Origin: an uncultured Rhodospirillales bacterium
GTDB lineage: Bacteria > Pseudomonadota > Alphaproteobacteria > Acetobacterales > Acetobacteraceae
Length of the DNA: 41,897 nt
Direction: 5' to 3'
Assembly: GCA_903924855.1 (NCBI GenBank)
Contig: CAIYCW010000133.1
Coordinates: forward strand, 1-41,897
The notes under the pieces are model-generated. The model had not been told where the DNA came from. It saw only the letters and a list, made by a program, of their open reading frames with translations, and did no database searches. Position numbers and translations under genes: made by a program. Within the stretch, counting starts at the first letter, position 1, and each line of letters starts with the position of its first letter. This document shows positions 26,232 through 34,938 of this stretch, one piece after another.

Positions 26232-27113
26232 ATGCCCTACGCCCTCACCGATGATGGTGTGCGCCTCTATTACGAGGAGGTGGGCTCCGGCACGCCGCTG
26301 ATCTTCGTGCATGAATTCGCCGGCGACCATCGCAGCTGGGAGGCGCAGCTGCAGCATTTCGGCCGGCGGTATCGGGTGATCACCTATGCCGCGCGTGGCT
26401 ATCCGCCGTCCGACGTGCCGGAGCATGCCAGCGCCTACAGCCAGGCGCGGGCGGCGGATGACATCAAATCGGTGCTCGATCATCTCGGCATCGACAAGGC
26501 GCATGTCTGCGGGCTGTCGATGGGCGGGTTCGCCACGCTGCATTTCGGGTTTCGTCATCCGCAGCGCGCCGTGTCGCTGTGCGTGGCCGGGTGCGGCTAT
26601 GGGGCGGAGCCTGACAAGCGCGACCAGTTTCGCGCCGAGGCGGATGCGGTGGTGGCGGCGTTGCTGACGGAGGGCATGCCGGCCTTCGCCGCGCGCTATG
26701 CGCATGGACCGACGCGGGTGCAGTTCGAGGCGAAGGACCCGCGCGGCTTTGCCATCTTCAAGCAGCAACTGGCCGAGCATTCCGCCCTCGGCTCGGCCAA
26801 CACGCAGCTCGGCTGCCAGAAGGAGCGGCCGTCCCTGTATCATCTGACCGCGGAGATGGCGGCGTTGACGGTGCCCACGCTGATCCTGACCGGCGATGAG
26901 GATTGGCCCTGCCTGCCGCCCGCCTTGCTGATGAAGCGCCACATCCCAGCCGCCGCGTTGTCGGTGATGCCGAATTGCGGCCACACCATCAATCTGGAGG
27001 CGCCATTTCTGTTCAACGAGATCCTGGGCGACTTCATGGCCCAGGTGGATGCCGGGCGCTGGCCGCAGCGTGATCCGCGGGCGATGGCTGCATCGATCAC
27101 CGGGATGAAGTAG
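26232..27113 (+). CDS. alpha/beta hydrolase
   Basis: 293 residues. Classic alpha/beta hydrolase: oxyanion region VHEFAGDHRSW, nucleophile Ser in GLSMGGF, acid Asp in TGDEDWPC and base His in NCGHTINLE. No signal peptide, so cytosolic. A GGGAG ribosome site lies 8 nt before the ATG. It follows the importer/racemase operon by 72 nt. Related genes occur beside NMT1-type transporters in other proteobacteria, as far as I recall. A small ester, lactone or amide is a reasonable substrate, as in the N-formylmaleamate deformylase branch, but no specific activity can be assigned. Confidence 0.9.
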   Translation: MPYALTDDGVRLYYEEVGSGTPLIFVHEFAGDHRSWEAQLQHFGRRYRVITYAARGYPPSDVPEHASAYSQARAADDIKSVLDHLGIDKAHVCGLSMGGFATLHFGFRHPQRAVSLCVAGCGYGAEPDKRDQFRAEADAVVAALLTEGMPAFAARYAHGPTRVQFEAKDPRGFAIFKQQLAEHSALGSANTQLGCQKERPSLYHLTAEMAALTVPTLILTGDEDWPCLPPALLMKRHIPAAALSVMPNCGHTINLEAPFLFNEILGDFMAQVDAGRWPQRDPRAMAASITGMK

Positions 27114-27154
27114 GCGGGAAGCGCAGGCGGGCAGGGGTGGACGTCGCTCCAGGC

Positions 27155-28054
27155 TCAACCGTGCATCGCCTCGTCCGCCAGTGAATTGTCCACCGCCACC
27201 TCATAGGGTGTGCCGGGCGAGACAAAGCCTGCGGAGACCATCGAGTCGAGCAGGCGCTGATAGCCGGTGCGCGGCAGCACCGGCGTTTCACCCCAGATGC
27301 CCAGCGCCTTGTAGCGCGCGCAGATGGCAATCAGCCGCGGCAAAGGCAGGGCGGGGAAATACGGGGCGGCGGCTTCGGCGAGGGCTGTTGCGTCCACGCC
27401 TTGCACCCATTGCAGGGTGCGCCACAGGGCGCGCACCATTTTCACGAATTCCGGTCGCTTCGCCTGCATCACCGCATCGCGGGCATAAAGCGTGGTGTAG
27501 GAGCAAAGGCCGCGATCGGCCGCCGCATACCAGATGTGGCAGCCCTGTTCGACGAGTTCTTCCACATAGGGCTGAAAGACCTGCACCACATCGACCTCCC
27601 CGGCGAGCAGGGCCTGGGCGTTGTCCGCCATGCTGCGCGTTGCGATGCGCTCGATCCGCGCGGGATCGGCGCCGGCCAGACGGACATCATGCTGCAAACA
27701 GAGCCAGGGGGTTGGCACCTCGCTGACACTGGCGAGCGTCAGACCCACCAGGTCGGCGGCGTTGAACGGCGCACGCGGTTCGCGTGTGACCAGGAAGAAC
27801 GGATCCTTGGTCACGACCTCGGCAAAGCATTTGAAATCAGCACCCGGCACATCGCGATAGCCGGCATTCACCCGCATCGGCCCGCCCCAGCCGATATCGG
27901 CGGTGCCATTGATCAGCGCCTCCAGCGCGCGGCTGGGATCGGGGCTGGAGACGAAGCGCACCTCCACCCCTTCGGCGGCAAAGGCACCGCGGGTGAGGGC
28001 CGCGTAGAACGGCGCGTAGAACGCGCCGCGCAGGGTTTCCTGAAGTGTGATCAC
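27155..28054 (-). CDS. NMT1/THI5-like substrate-binding protein without signal peptide
   Basis: 299 residues. The fold is NMT1-like: LRGAFYAPFYAALTRGAFAAEGVEVRFVSSPDPSRALEALINGTADIGWGGP, then FNAADLVGLTLASVSEVPTPW and LAGEVDVVQVFQPYVEELVEQG. It starts at a GTG with GGAG 7 nt upstream and goes straight into the folded domain; no signal peptide is visible and no better upstream start was found. It could be a cytosolic sensor or enzyme, as THI5-type pyrimidine synthases are, or be exported without a recognisable signal. No permease or ATPase adjoins. It sits 30 nt downstream of a second, exported NMT1-like gene. Confidence 0.85.
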   Translation of the reverse strand: MITLQETLRGAFYAPFYAALTRGAFAAEGVEVRFVSSPDPSRALEALINGTADIGWGGPMRVNAGYRDVPGADFKCFAEVVTKDPFFLVTREPRAPFNAADLVGLTLASVSEVPTPWLCLQHDVRLAGADPARIERIATRSMADNAQALLAGEVDVVQVFQPYVEELVEQGCHIWYAAADRGLCSYTTLYARDAVMQAKRPEFVKMVRALWRTLQWVQGVDATALAEAAAPYFPALPLPRLIAICARYKALGIWGETPVLPRTGYQRLLDSMVSAGFVSPGTPYEVAVDNSLADEAMHG

Positions 28055-28084
28055 CGCAAATCTCCTGATGGCCGAGGCAGCGCT

Positions 28085-29071
28085 TCAATTGCCCGGCAGG
28101 CTTTGCGCCACGGGCAGGAACAGATCCTGCCATCTGGCCGGCATGGTTTTGATGGTGCCGGTGCGGTGCATGAAATCGGCAAAGGCCATGGTGCCAAGCG
28201 GGGCCGTGCCATAGATGATGTGCGGATCAGCCAGCACCTCCATCAACGCCTCCTTGCCGATCTTGTCGTGGGTGACGCGCAGATACAGATCGGCGGCGGC
28301 CGATCGGTCGGCGTTGATGGTCGCGATCGCCTCGCTCATCGCCTCGAACATCGCCTGGACCGCAACCGGATGTTGGCTGGCGAATGTGCGGGTGGTCCAG
28401 ACATCGGTCAGCGAGGCATCGCCCATCACATCAAGCGAAGAGAGGATGGTGTGCACCGCCTTGTTGTGCAGCTCCAGATGCTCGAAGGGCGGCGAGGCGA
28501 AATGGCTGTTCACCTCACCGGTGCCCATCACCTGCACGGCCGCATCCGGGTGGCCGAGGGTGAGGGTGAGATGGTCGAATTTGTCGTAGTTCTCAGCGCC
28601 GAACTGCTTGGCGGTTGCCATCTCCAGCACGAGTGCGGCGTTGGAGATCTTCACCGAGGGCAGGGCGATGCGGTCCGCCTCCGTCAGATCGGCGATGCTG
28701 TGCACGGCGGGATCGCGGGTGTTGAGCGTGGTTGGCATGGTGGCGATGGCACCCAGGCCCAGCACCTCGTTGGGTTTGCCGTGGGTTTTGTCCCACAGCA
28801 GGATCAGACCCGGCGGTGCGCCGGAGCCGAAAGCGATGGCGCCGGACAGCAGGCCGTCATTCATCGCGGCGGCCCCTGACAGCACCACCCAGTTCACCAC
28901 CAGATCGGGCTGGCCCAGGGCGCTCGCGTGTTTTTCGATCAGCTTCTGATCCTCCATCAGGATGAAGGGCAGAAACGCCACGCCGTATTGGCGGGCGATG
29001 GCGATGGTCTCGGCCCGGCTGGCGGAGAGGAAGGGGATCAGCAGCAGCACCGCCAGCAGAATATGTCTCAT
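28085..29071 (-). CDS. NMT1/TauA-type ABC substrate-binding protein (orphan)
   Basis: 328 residues with a clear signal peptide (MRHILLAVLLLIPFLSASRA-ET). The mature part has FLPFILMEDQKLIEKHASALG, a GLLSGAIAFGSGAPPGLIL segment and IADLTEADRIALPSVKISNAALVLEMA, an NMT1-like layout found in members of the ABC aliphatic-sulfonate/taurine group. It starts at the ATG at 29071; a longer frame upstream lacks a signal peptide. It is transcribed with the signal-less NMT1 gene downstream. No channel or ATPase is adjacent, so it must rely on a permease elsewhere, possibly those at 9507 or 23900. Confidence 0.87.
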   Translation of the reverse strand: MRHILLAVLLLIPFLSASRAETIAIARQYGVAFLPFILMEDQKLIEKHASALGQPDLVVNWVVLSGAAAMNDGLLSGAIAFGSGAPPGLILLWDKTHGKPNEVLGLGAIATMPTTLNTRDPAVHSIADLTEADRIALPSVKISNAALVLEMATAKQFGAENYDKFDHLTLTLGHPDAAVQVMGTGEVNSHFASPPFEHLELHNKAVHTILSSLDVMGDASLTDVWTTRTFASQHPVAVQAMFEAMSEAIATINADRSAAADLYLRVTHDKIGKEALMEVLADPHIIYGTAPLGTMAFADFMHRTGTIKTMPARWQDLFLPVAQSLPGN

Positions 29072-29142
29072 GCAGTGGCTCCAGACTTTGTCGTTGGCGG
29101 AAATCGCCGTCGGGGCTTGCAGGAGATGTGCCAGCAATCGTC

Positions 29143-30333
29143 TCAGATCGGCTTCTCGATCCTGGCCACCCAATCCTTGTACCACAGCGCCACGGCGGAG
29201 GCCGGCAGCGGGCGGGCGATCAGGAAGCCCTGCGCCTCGTCCACACCCAGGCGCTGCATGCGGCGCCAGATCTCGGAATCCTCCACACCCTCGGCGATGA
29301 TGCTGAGGCCCGCGGTGCGGGCGGATTCGATGGTCTTCGACAGGAAGGCGCTGGCAGCAGGCGAATCCGGGCTTTCGCGCACCAGATCCTTGTCCAGCTT
29401 GAGGGAGGTGAACTGCATGTCCAGCAGTGCCTGATGGTCGCGAAGTGCCGGGCCCACATCGTCGATCGCAAGCTGATAGCCCAGACCGCGCAGCGTGGTG
29501 GTGGCCTCGCGCAGGCGTTCCAGCTCGGTGACCGGCCGGCTTTCGGTGAGTTCGACGATGATGCGCTCGGCCGGCATGCCGGCTTCCTTGCGGCGCTCCT
29601 CCATCCAGATCAGCGCCTCCGGGATCAGCAGCACGTCGAGCGGGAAGTTGATGGCAAGGCCCAGGCCGAAGCTGCCAAGGCGGCCTTCGCTCCAGTCGCC
29701 GAAGGCCCGGGTGATCACCGCCTGGGTGAACGGCCAGGCGAGGCCGGCAGCCTCGATCGGGGGCACGAACAGGTCCGGCAGCAGAATGCCGCGTGTCGGG
29801 TGTTCCAGCCGGGCCAGCACTTCGAGTGAGACCGGCATGCCGGTGTCCAGCCGCACCACGGGCTGGTAGCGGGTCTGGAAGCGGGCGGCCTGCAGCGCCT
29901 CTTTCAGCTCGTCCAGGCTGGGAGGGGCGAGTTTCGGCTTGCGGGGGGCGGCGGCACGGTTGAGCAGGGCACCCGCCAACAGCGGGGCGGATGGTTCAGG
30001 GACGAAGGTGATCACGTTGTTGGACGGGTGGCGGTCCAGCGTGGTGCCTTCGCCGAGCACGATGAGCGAGACGCCAAGCGACTGGCCGACCGTCATGTCG
30101 ATCAGCTCCGCCATCATGGCGCCAGCGGCGGCGGGCTGCAGAAGAAGATGCGAGACCGGCGGGAAGCCGCCGGAGAGCAGGGTGATCACCTCTTCCGGGG
30201 AGCTTGCGATATGCACATTCTGGATGCCAAGCTCGCTGGCCTGGCCGCGCACGACCTCGGCCCAGCCCGGATCGTGGCCGAGCAGCACGACATTCAGCCT
30301 CTGGCGGTTGGGCGGATTGACGGCCGGCATCAT
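29143..30333 (-). CDS. pseudo-receiver/EAL domain protein (c-di-GMP phosphodiesterase-like)
   Basis: 396 residues. Residues about 12-125 resemble a CheY-like receiver (LNVVLLGHDPGW...) but the position of the phospho-acceptor Asp reads LLLQP, so it is probably not phosphorylated. Residues about 138-390 are an EAL domain: EVL (171-173) in place of EAL, Asn229, Glu261 in ELTES, DD at 291-292, Lys312 in LKLDK, and EGVE (348-351). Metal and substrate ligands are mostly present, but loop 6, normally DDFGTGYSS, reads DDVGPALRD. It may be a weak phosphodiesterase or a c-di-GMP sensor. No membrane segment. Starts at one of two ATGs behind GGGGAG. Confidence 0.88.
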   Translation of the reverse strand: MMPAVNPPNRQRLNVVLLGHDPGWAEVVRGQASELGIQNVHIASSPEEVITLLSGGFPPVSHLLLQPAAAGAMMAELIDMTVGQSLGVSLIVLGEGTTLDRHPSNNVITFVPEPSAPLLAGALLNRAAAPRKPKLAPPSLDELKEALQAARFQTRYQPVVRLDTGMPVSLEVLARLEHPTRGILLPDLFVPPIEAAGLAWPFTQAVITRAFGDWSEGRLGSFGLGLAINFPLDVLLIPEALIWMEERRKEAGMPAERIIVELTESRPVTELERLREATTTLRGLGYQLAIDDVGPALRDHQALLDMQFTSLKLDKDLVRESPDSPAASAFLSKTIESARTAGLSIIAEGVEDSEIWRRMQRLGVDEAQGFLIARPLPASAVALWYKDWVARIEKPI

Positions 30334-30528
30334 CGCTCCCCGACCTGCGAGAGGTCACACCGGCAATTGCAGCATGTGTACAGCCAAAGGCCTGTCTGGG
30401 CTTTGATCCGGGCGCTTGAAAGTGTCACGGTAGGGATATCCGGTCGCGGCAGGGTTGGCACACCAGCGTCTCAGGACGCAATTCTTCAGCCACGACGCCC
30501 GACCCCAGACAACGTGTGGGTAGACGAG

Positions 30529-32124
30529 ATGCGGTTCGAAAAAAAGCTATGTTTTGTCACGATGCTGTTTCTGAACAGTTTCGTCACCGTATGCAACTGT
30601 GCAGATGCACAATTGATCACAAATTCTCAGCACGGCGGCGTCACCGTTGCTGTGCAGACCGAGACCAGTTCCATCGATCCGCATTTCGCGCTGATCGGTG
30701 CGAACCAGGTGGTGTCGAGTCAGATTTTTGAGAGCCTGCTCAACGCGGATGACGCGATGCGCCCGGCGCCAGGTCTGGCCGATCGGTGGCAGCGCATCGC
30801 CGATGATGTGTGGGAGTTTCACATCCGCCCGGGTGCCGTGTTTCACGATGGCACGCAGGTGACGGCGGAGGATGTGCGCTTCAGCCTGGAGCGGATGCCG
30901 CACGTGCCGGGCAGTCCCGCCCCCTATGTCCGGCTGGCGGGGCTGACCAGGCGGCTGGAAATTGTCTCGCCCGACACGATACGGCTGGTGACGAATGGGT
31001 TCGATCCTTCAGTGCCCTTGCATGCGATCAGCGCATATATTGTCTCGGAGAAAGCATCTTTGGGCGCCAGCTCGGCGGATTTCAACTCCGGGAAAGCCGC
31101 AATCGGCTCGGGCCCGTGGCGGTTTGTGGCGTGGAAGCCGGGGGAGCGGCTGGATCTGGCGGCGGCCTCACCGAAGCTGGCCTTTGCCACGGCCAGCATC
31201 CGGCCGATCGCCAATGACGCCGCCCGGGTGGCGGCGCTGCTCTCCGGCGATGTCGATCTGATCGACAGCGTGCCGCCCGATGACATCGAGAAGCTGCGCG
31301 GCGATGCGCGGGTTGCGCTGTGGACGGCGCCCTCCGCCCGGCTCATCTATCTGGCGCTGGACCAGGAGCATGAGGTGAGCCCGCAAGTGGCCAGCAATGA
31401 CGGCAAGCCCCTTCCCGGCAACCCGCTGAAGGACAGGCGGGTGCGGCGCGCCTTGTCGCTTGCGATCAACCGCACGCTGCTGGTCGATCGCATGCTGCAT
31501 GGCGCAGGCAAGCCGGCCGGCCAGCTGGTGCCGCAGGGTTTCGTGGGCTTCGATGCCGGCATCAAGCCGGATGCCTATGATCCCGCCGAGGCCAGGCGTC
31601 TGCTCGCCGAGGCCGGCTATCCGCAGGGGTTTCACCTCACACTCACCTCGCCCAACAACCGCTATGTGCAGGACGACAAAACCGCCCAGGCGGTGGCGCA
31701 GATGTGGACGCGCATCGGTGTCGTGACGCAGGTGAACGTGCTGCCGAGCAACGCCTTCTTCGCCCAGGCGGCGAGGCGCGAATTCTCCGCCTTCCTGATC
31801 GGCTTCGGCTCCACCGCCGGCGACAGCTACACCGGCATGAGCCAGGTGCTGCACAGCTTTGATGCCGCTCACGGCCTGGGCGCGCTCAACCGCTTCCGCT
31901 TTTCCGATCCCGCGGTGGACGCGGCGCTGGAGTCCAGCCAGACCGCGCGCGACGACGCTGGCCGGCAGGCCGCCCTGGCGGATGCCGCGCGCATCGCCTT
32001 CGTGGACGACACCGCGATCATTCCGCTGCACTTTCCCGACAATGTCTGGGCCACCCGCGCCGATCTCACCTATCACCCGCTGATGCAGGAAGGCGCCATG
32101 GCCGAGCTGGTCTCACGAAAGTAA
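30529..32124 (+). CDS. ABC transporter substrate-binding protein, family 5 (orphan)
   Basis: 531 residues. The N-terminus (RFEKKLCFVTMLFLNSFVTVCNCADAQ) looks like a signal peptide and is encoded by unusually AT-rich DNA. The mature part is family 5: ETSSIDPHFALIG, PGLADRWQRI, FHDGTQVTAEDVRFSLERM and VRRALSLAINRTLLV. No permease is adjacent; the DppBC-type channel at 3125-4866 and the unpaired OppDF ATPases at 14230-16316 are in the same window and could be partners, which is speculation. The frame extends upstream, but only the start at 30529 gives a signal peptide. It converges on secF, with an inverted-repeat element between them. Confidence 0.92.
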   Translation: MRFEKKLCFVTMLFLNSFVTVCNCADAQLITNSQHGGVTVAVQTETSSIDPHFALIGANQVVSSQIFESLLNADDAMRPAPGLADRWQRIADDVWEFHIRPGAVFHDGTQVTAEDVRFSLERMPHVPGSPAPYVRLAGLTRRLEIVSPDTIRLVTNGFDPSVPLHAISAYIVSEKASLGASSADFNSGKAAIGSGPWRFVAWKPGERLDLAAASPKLAFATASIRPIANDAARVAALLSGDVDLIDSVPPDDIEKLRGDARVALWTAPSARLIYLALDQEHEVSPQVASNDGKPLPGNPLKDRRVRRALSLAINRTLLVDRMLHGAGKPAGQLVPQGFVGFDAGIKPDAYDPAEARRLLAEAGYPQGFHLTLTSPNNRYVQDDKTAQAVAQMWTRIGVVTQVNVLPSNAFFAQAARREFSAFLIGFGSTAGDSYTGMSQVLHSFDAAHGLGALNRFRFSDPAVDAALESSQTARDDAGRQAALADAARIAFVDDTAIIPLHFPDNVWATRADLTYHPLMQEGAMAELVSRK

Positions 32125-32138
32125 GCCCCGAAAAAACG

Positions 32139-32178
32139 AAAGAAAGTTTCTTTGGTTCTTTCTTTTCAAAGAAAGAAC
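32139..32178. terminator. AT-rich inverted-repeat element between convergent genes
   Basis: Two perfect dyads stand side by side: AAAGAAA/TTTCTTT (32139-32153, 1-nt centre) and GTTCTTTCTTT/AAAGAAAGAAC (32155-32165 and 32168-32178, 2-nt centre). They lie in the 58-nt gap between the stop of the binding-protein gene and the stop of secF. A bidirectional terminator is the likely role, although the stems are AT-rich, not GC-rich. Confidence 0.55.
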
Positions 32179-32182
32179 TTCT

Positions 32183-33130
32183 TCAAACCTTAGGGCTGGC
32201 GGCCGGAACCTTGATATCCCGCCGCAGTTGTTTTTCGCCCAGGAACAGCAGGATCGGGGCGGCGATGAAGATCGAGCTCGACGTGCCGATCACGATGCCG
32301 AACAGCATCACCCAGGCGAAGCCGGACAGCGAGCTGCCGCCGAACAAGGCGAGCGGCAGGCTGGCCAGGAACAGCGTCATCGACGTGCCGAGCGTGCGGT
32401 TCAGCGTTTCGTTGATCGACAGATCGATCAGCTCGCGCAGCGGCATGGTTTTGTATTTGCGCAGGTTTTCCCGCATCCGGTCATACACCACCACCTTGTC
32501 GTTGGTGGAGTAGCCGATGATGGTCAGGATCGCGCCCACCATCACCAAGTCGAAATCGAAGCGGGTCAGCGCCAGGAAGCCGATCGCCTTGGTCACGTCC
32601 AGCACCAGCGTCACCACGGCGCCGACCGCGAACTGCCACTCGAAGCGGAACCAGATATAGACCAGGATCATCAACAGGCTCAGCCCCAGCGCCAGCATGC
32701 CGTCCTGGAACAGCTCGGCGGAGACCGAGGCGCCGACGGCGTCGGTGCGCTCGATCTTGCTGCCCGGCTGCGATGCGTCCAGTGCCGCGCGCACGGTCGA
32801 GACCACCTGTTGCGTGCCCGCCTCGGTCGGCTGCGCCTCCAGACGGATCGCCACGTCCTGCTCGGTGCCGAAGCGCTGCACCTGCGGCTCGTGCAGACCA
32901 GCCTGGGCGAGTGCCGCGCGGATCGCGTTGAAATCGGCCGGCGCCGGCGTGTGCACCTCCATCACGATGCCGCCCTTGAAGTCGATGCCAAGGTTCAGGC
33001 CCGGATAGAAGAACAGCACCACCGAGGCGGTGGACAGGATCGCCGAGACGATCAGCCCGGCGAACCGGCCGCGCATGAAATGATAGGAGGTGCCGTCCTT
33101 GACGAGGCGGAAGGCGGGGCGAAAGAACAT
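32183..33130 (-). CDS. secF: protein translocase subunit SecF
   Basis: 315 residues, usual length. The first membrane segment is followed by the LGIDFKGG motif, then a periplasmic domain and five further membrane segments. The SecF-family stretch IIGYSTNDKVVVYDRMREN and the LFLASLPLALFGGSSLSGFAWVMLFGIVIGTSSS ending are conserved. SecF acts with SecD and the SecYEG channel, using the proton-motive force to complete export. It lies 12 nt after secD on the same strand. Confidence 0.97.
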   Translation of the reverse strand: MFFRPAFRLVKDGTSYHFMRGRFAGLIVSAILSTASVVLFFYPGLNLGIDFKGGIVMEVHTPAPADFNAIRAALAQAGLHEPQVQRFGTEQDVAIRLEAQPTEAGTQQVVSTVRAALDASQPGSKIERTDAVGASVSAELFQDGMLALGLSLLMILVYIWFRFEWQFAVGAVVTLVLDVTKAIGFLALTRFDFDLVMVGAILTIIGYSTNDKVVVYDRMRENLRKYKTMPLRELIDLSINETLNRTLGTSMTLFLASLPLALFGGSSLSGFAWVMLFGIVIGTSSSIFIAAPILLFLGEKQLRRDIKVPAASPKV

Positions 33131-33142
33131 CGTAAGGCTTCC

Positions 33143-34708
33143 TTAAACCGGCAGCGTCTGCGGGCGATTGGCGCTGTACCAGCGCACCATCATCAGCCGC
33201 GCCAGCATGGTGGCGGTGAACATCGAGGTGGCGATGCCGACGGTGATCGTCACGGCAAAGCCGCGCACCGGGCCGGCGCCGAAGAAGAACAGCATCACAT
33301 GGGCCAGAAACGCGGTGGCGTTGCTGTCAATGATGGTGGAATAGGCGCGCTTGAAGCCGTTCTCCATGGCGGACAGCGGCGTGCGCCCGGCATGCAGCTC
33401 CTCGCGGATGCGCTCGTTGATCAGGATGTTGGCATCCACCGCCATGCCGAGTGTCAGCAGGATGCCGGCCATGCCGGGCAACGTCAGCGTTGCCTCGAAC
33501 AGCGACAGAATGGCCATCATCAGCACCAGGTTGAACACCAGCGCCACATTGGCAAACCAGCCGAACAGCCCGTAGAACACGCCCATATAGCCCATCACGC
33601 ACAGCAGCCCGGCGGCGAGTGCGAAGGCGCCGGCCTTGATCGAGTCAGCACCCAGCTCCGGCCCCACGCTGCGCTCCTCCACCACGGTCAGCGGCGCCGG
33701 CAGCGCACCCGCGCGCAGCAGCACCGACAGGTCGGTGGCCGATGCCGCGTCGAACCGGCCGGAGATCTGTCCCCGCCCGCCGGTGATCGGCTCGCGGATC
33801 ACGGGGGCGGAGATCACCTTGTCGTCCAGCACGATGGCAAACGGGTGATTGACGTTCTTGGTGGAAACATCGGCAAAGCGGCGCGTGCCGATCGAATCGA
33901 AGGTGAAGTTCACCACCCATTCGCCGGTCTGCGGGTTCTGCCCCGCGCGCGCATCGGTCAGGTTCGCACCATCCACCTCAACGCGCCGGCGCACCGCAAT
34001 CTTGCCCGAGCCGTTCTCCATCGGCAGGAAATCCTCGCCAGGCGGCGCCACCGGCGCGTTCACATTGGCGGTCTCATCAGTCAGGCGGAAGGTCATCCGC
34101 GCGGTCTTGCCCAGCAGCTGCTTGATCCGGTTCGGATCCTCGATGCCCGGCAGCTGCACGATGATGCGCGCATCGCCCTGGCGCGAGATCTGCGGATCAA
34201 CCACGCCCGTCTCATCGATACGGCGGCGCACGATCTCGATCGACTGCTCCACCGCCTGTGTGGCGCGCTCCTTCAGCCCCTGCGCGTTCAGCGTCGCCGT
34301 CAGCTGGCCACCGCCGATATCCGAGAAATCCAGATCGTTGCGGCCGGACGCGTTGGCCCCAAGCGGCGTGATGGCCGATTGCGCGGCCGAGATCTGGCCC
34401 GCGTCGTTCAGCTTGATCAGAATACGGTTCTGCTCCGGCTGCGGGGTGACCACGTAGCGGTCGATCTTGGCGTTGCGCAGGGCGGTGCGGCTGGCATCCG
34501 CCAGGCCGTCGAGCCGCTCCTTCACCACGGTCGTCATATCCACCTCCATCAGCAGATACGACCCGCCGCGCAGATCGAGTCCCAGATGGATGGTGCGCCA
34601 CGGCAGCCAATTGGCAGGCGCGGTGAGCGCATTGGGCAGACAGAGCAGAATGCCCAACAGACAGGCGCCGAGCACAAGGGCGGTCTTCAGGCGGCTGAAA
34701 TACATCAT
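33143..34708 (-). CDS. secD: protein translocase subunit SecD
   Basis: 521 residues from the first of two ATGs (34708, 34705). A single N-terminal membrane segment is followed by HLGLDLRGGSYLLMEVD, then the P1 region with RRRIDETGVVDPQISRQGDARIIVQLPG. The C-terminal part holds five membrane segments, including GMAVDANILINERIREE and NATAFLAHVMLFFFGAGPVRGFAVTITVGI. The conserved Asp in GMAVDANI is needed for proton coupling in the family. It forms the SecDF complex with the product of the next gene. yajC, which often precedes secD, is not here; the upstream neighbour is a divergent toxin-antitoxin module. Confidence 0.97.
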   Translation of the reverse strand: MMYFSRLKTALVLGACLLGILLCLPNALTAPANWLPWRTIHLGLDLRGGSYLLMEVDMTTVVKERLDGLADASRTALRNAKIDRYVVTPQPEQNRILIKLNDAGQISAAQSAITPLGANASGRNDLDFSDIGGGQLTATLNAQGLKERATQAVEQSIEIVRRRIDETGVVDPQISRQGDARIIVQLPGIEDPNRIKQLLGKTARMTFRLTDETANVNAPVAPPGEDFLPMENGSGKIAVRRRVEVDGANLTDARAGQNPQTGEWVVNFTFDSIGTRRFADVSTKNVNHPFAIVLDDKVISAPVIREPITGGRGQISGRFDAASATDLSVLLRAGALPAPLTVVEERSVGPELGADSIKAGAFALAAGLLCVMGYMGVFYGLFGWFANVALVFNLVLMMAILSLFEATLTLPGMAGILLTLGMAVDANILINERIREELHAGRTPLSAMENGFKRAYSTIIDSNATAFLAHVMLFFFGAGPVRGFAVTITVGIATSMFTATMLARLMMVRWYSANRPQTLPV

Positions 34709-34827
34709 GCGGAAGGCTGGGCTCCGGTCGTGGGGCGCCCTCGAAGCGAAAGAGGCGCCAAGGCGGGGAGAAAGACCAGAAACACGGCCCGGGCGCAACC
34801 GGTGAGGGCGGTGGACGGCGTCCTACG

Positions 34828-34845
34828 GGCAATCCCGTGATTGCC
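34828..34845. promoter_or_regulatory. 7-bp hairpin upstream of secD
   Basis: GGCAATC (34828-34834) and GATTGCC (34839-34845) form a perfect 7-bp stem with a 4-nt loop in the divergent gap between secD and the toxin gene, about 120 nt ahead of the secD start. It could be a regulator site or a leader hairpin; no stronger evidence is visible. Confidence 0.3.
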
Positions 34846-34892
34846 TCCCGCGCGCCCAGCAGCACAACAATCGACCTTTCGTGTCATTCCGC

Positions 34893-34921
34893 TTGAAGCC
34901 AGGAGCTGCGTGTTGTTAAAT
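34893..34921 (+). promoter_or_regulatory. candidate promoter of the toxin-antitoxin operon
   Basis: TTGAAG (34893-34898) and TTAAAT (34916-34921) at 17-nt spacing, about 20 nt upstream of the first toxin codon. This is the most AT-rich spot in the local sequence. It suggests a very short leader, as is common for modules that repress themselves through the antitoxin. Confidence 0.45.
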
Positions 34922-34938
34922 ATGACCACATTGCCGCC

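Noticed and set aside
22106-27113. Nicotinate-type maleamate pathway (NicD/NicE/NicF-like set)
   Set aside because: Alpha/beta hydrolase, isomerase-fold and amidase-fold proteins are all present in the window, but the ring-cleaving enzyme is absent, the isomerase-like protein lacks the first cysteine, and the amidase gene is 15 kb away.
30028-30528. Upstream extension of the binding-protein frame over the EAL gene
   Set aside because: The extended part runs antisense through the EAL gene, and the signal peptide appears only at 30529.
30598-30611. TGTGCA-GA-TGCACA palindrome
   Set aside because: It lies inside the signal-peptide coding part of the binding-protein gene and is short enough to be chance.
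32228-34840. 870-codon open frame antisense to secF and secD
   Set aside because: It is a His/Arg/Gln-rich shadow of conserved secDF; no domain is recognisable.
34901-34921. TGTTGTTAAAT resembling a XerD arm in the toxin promoter region
   Set aside because: The sequence on the other side of the centre has no XerC-like arm, and the stretch is better explained as a promoter -10 region.
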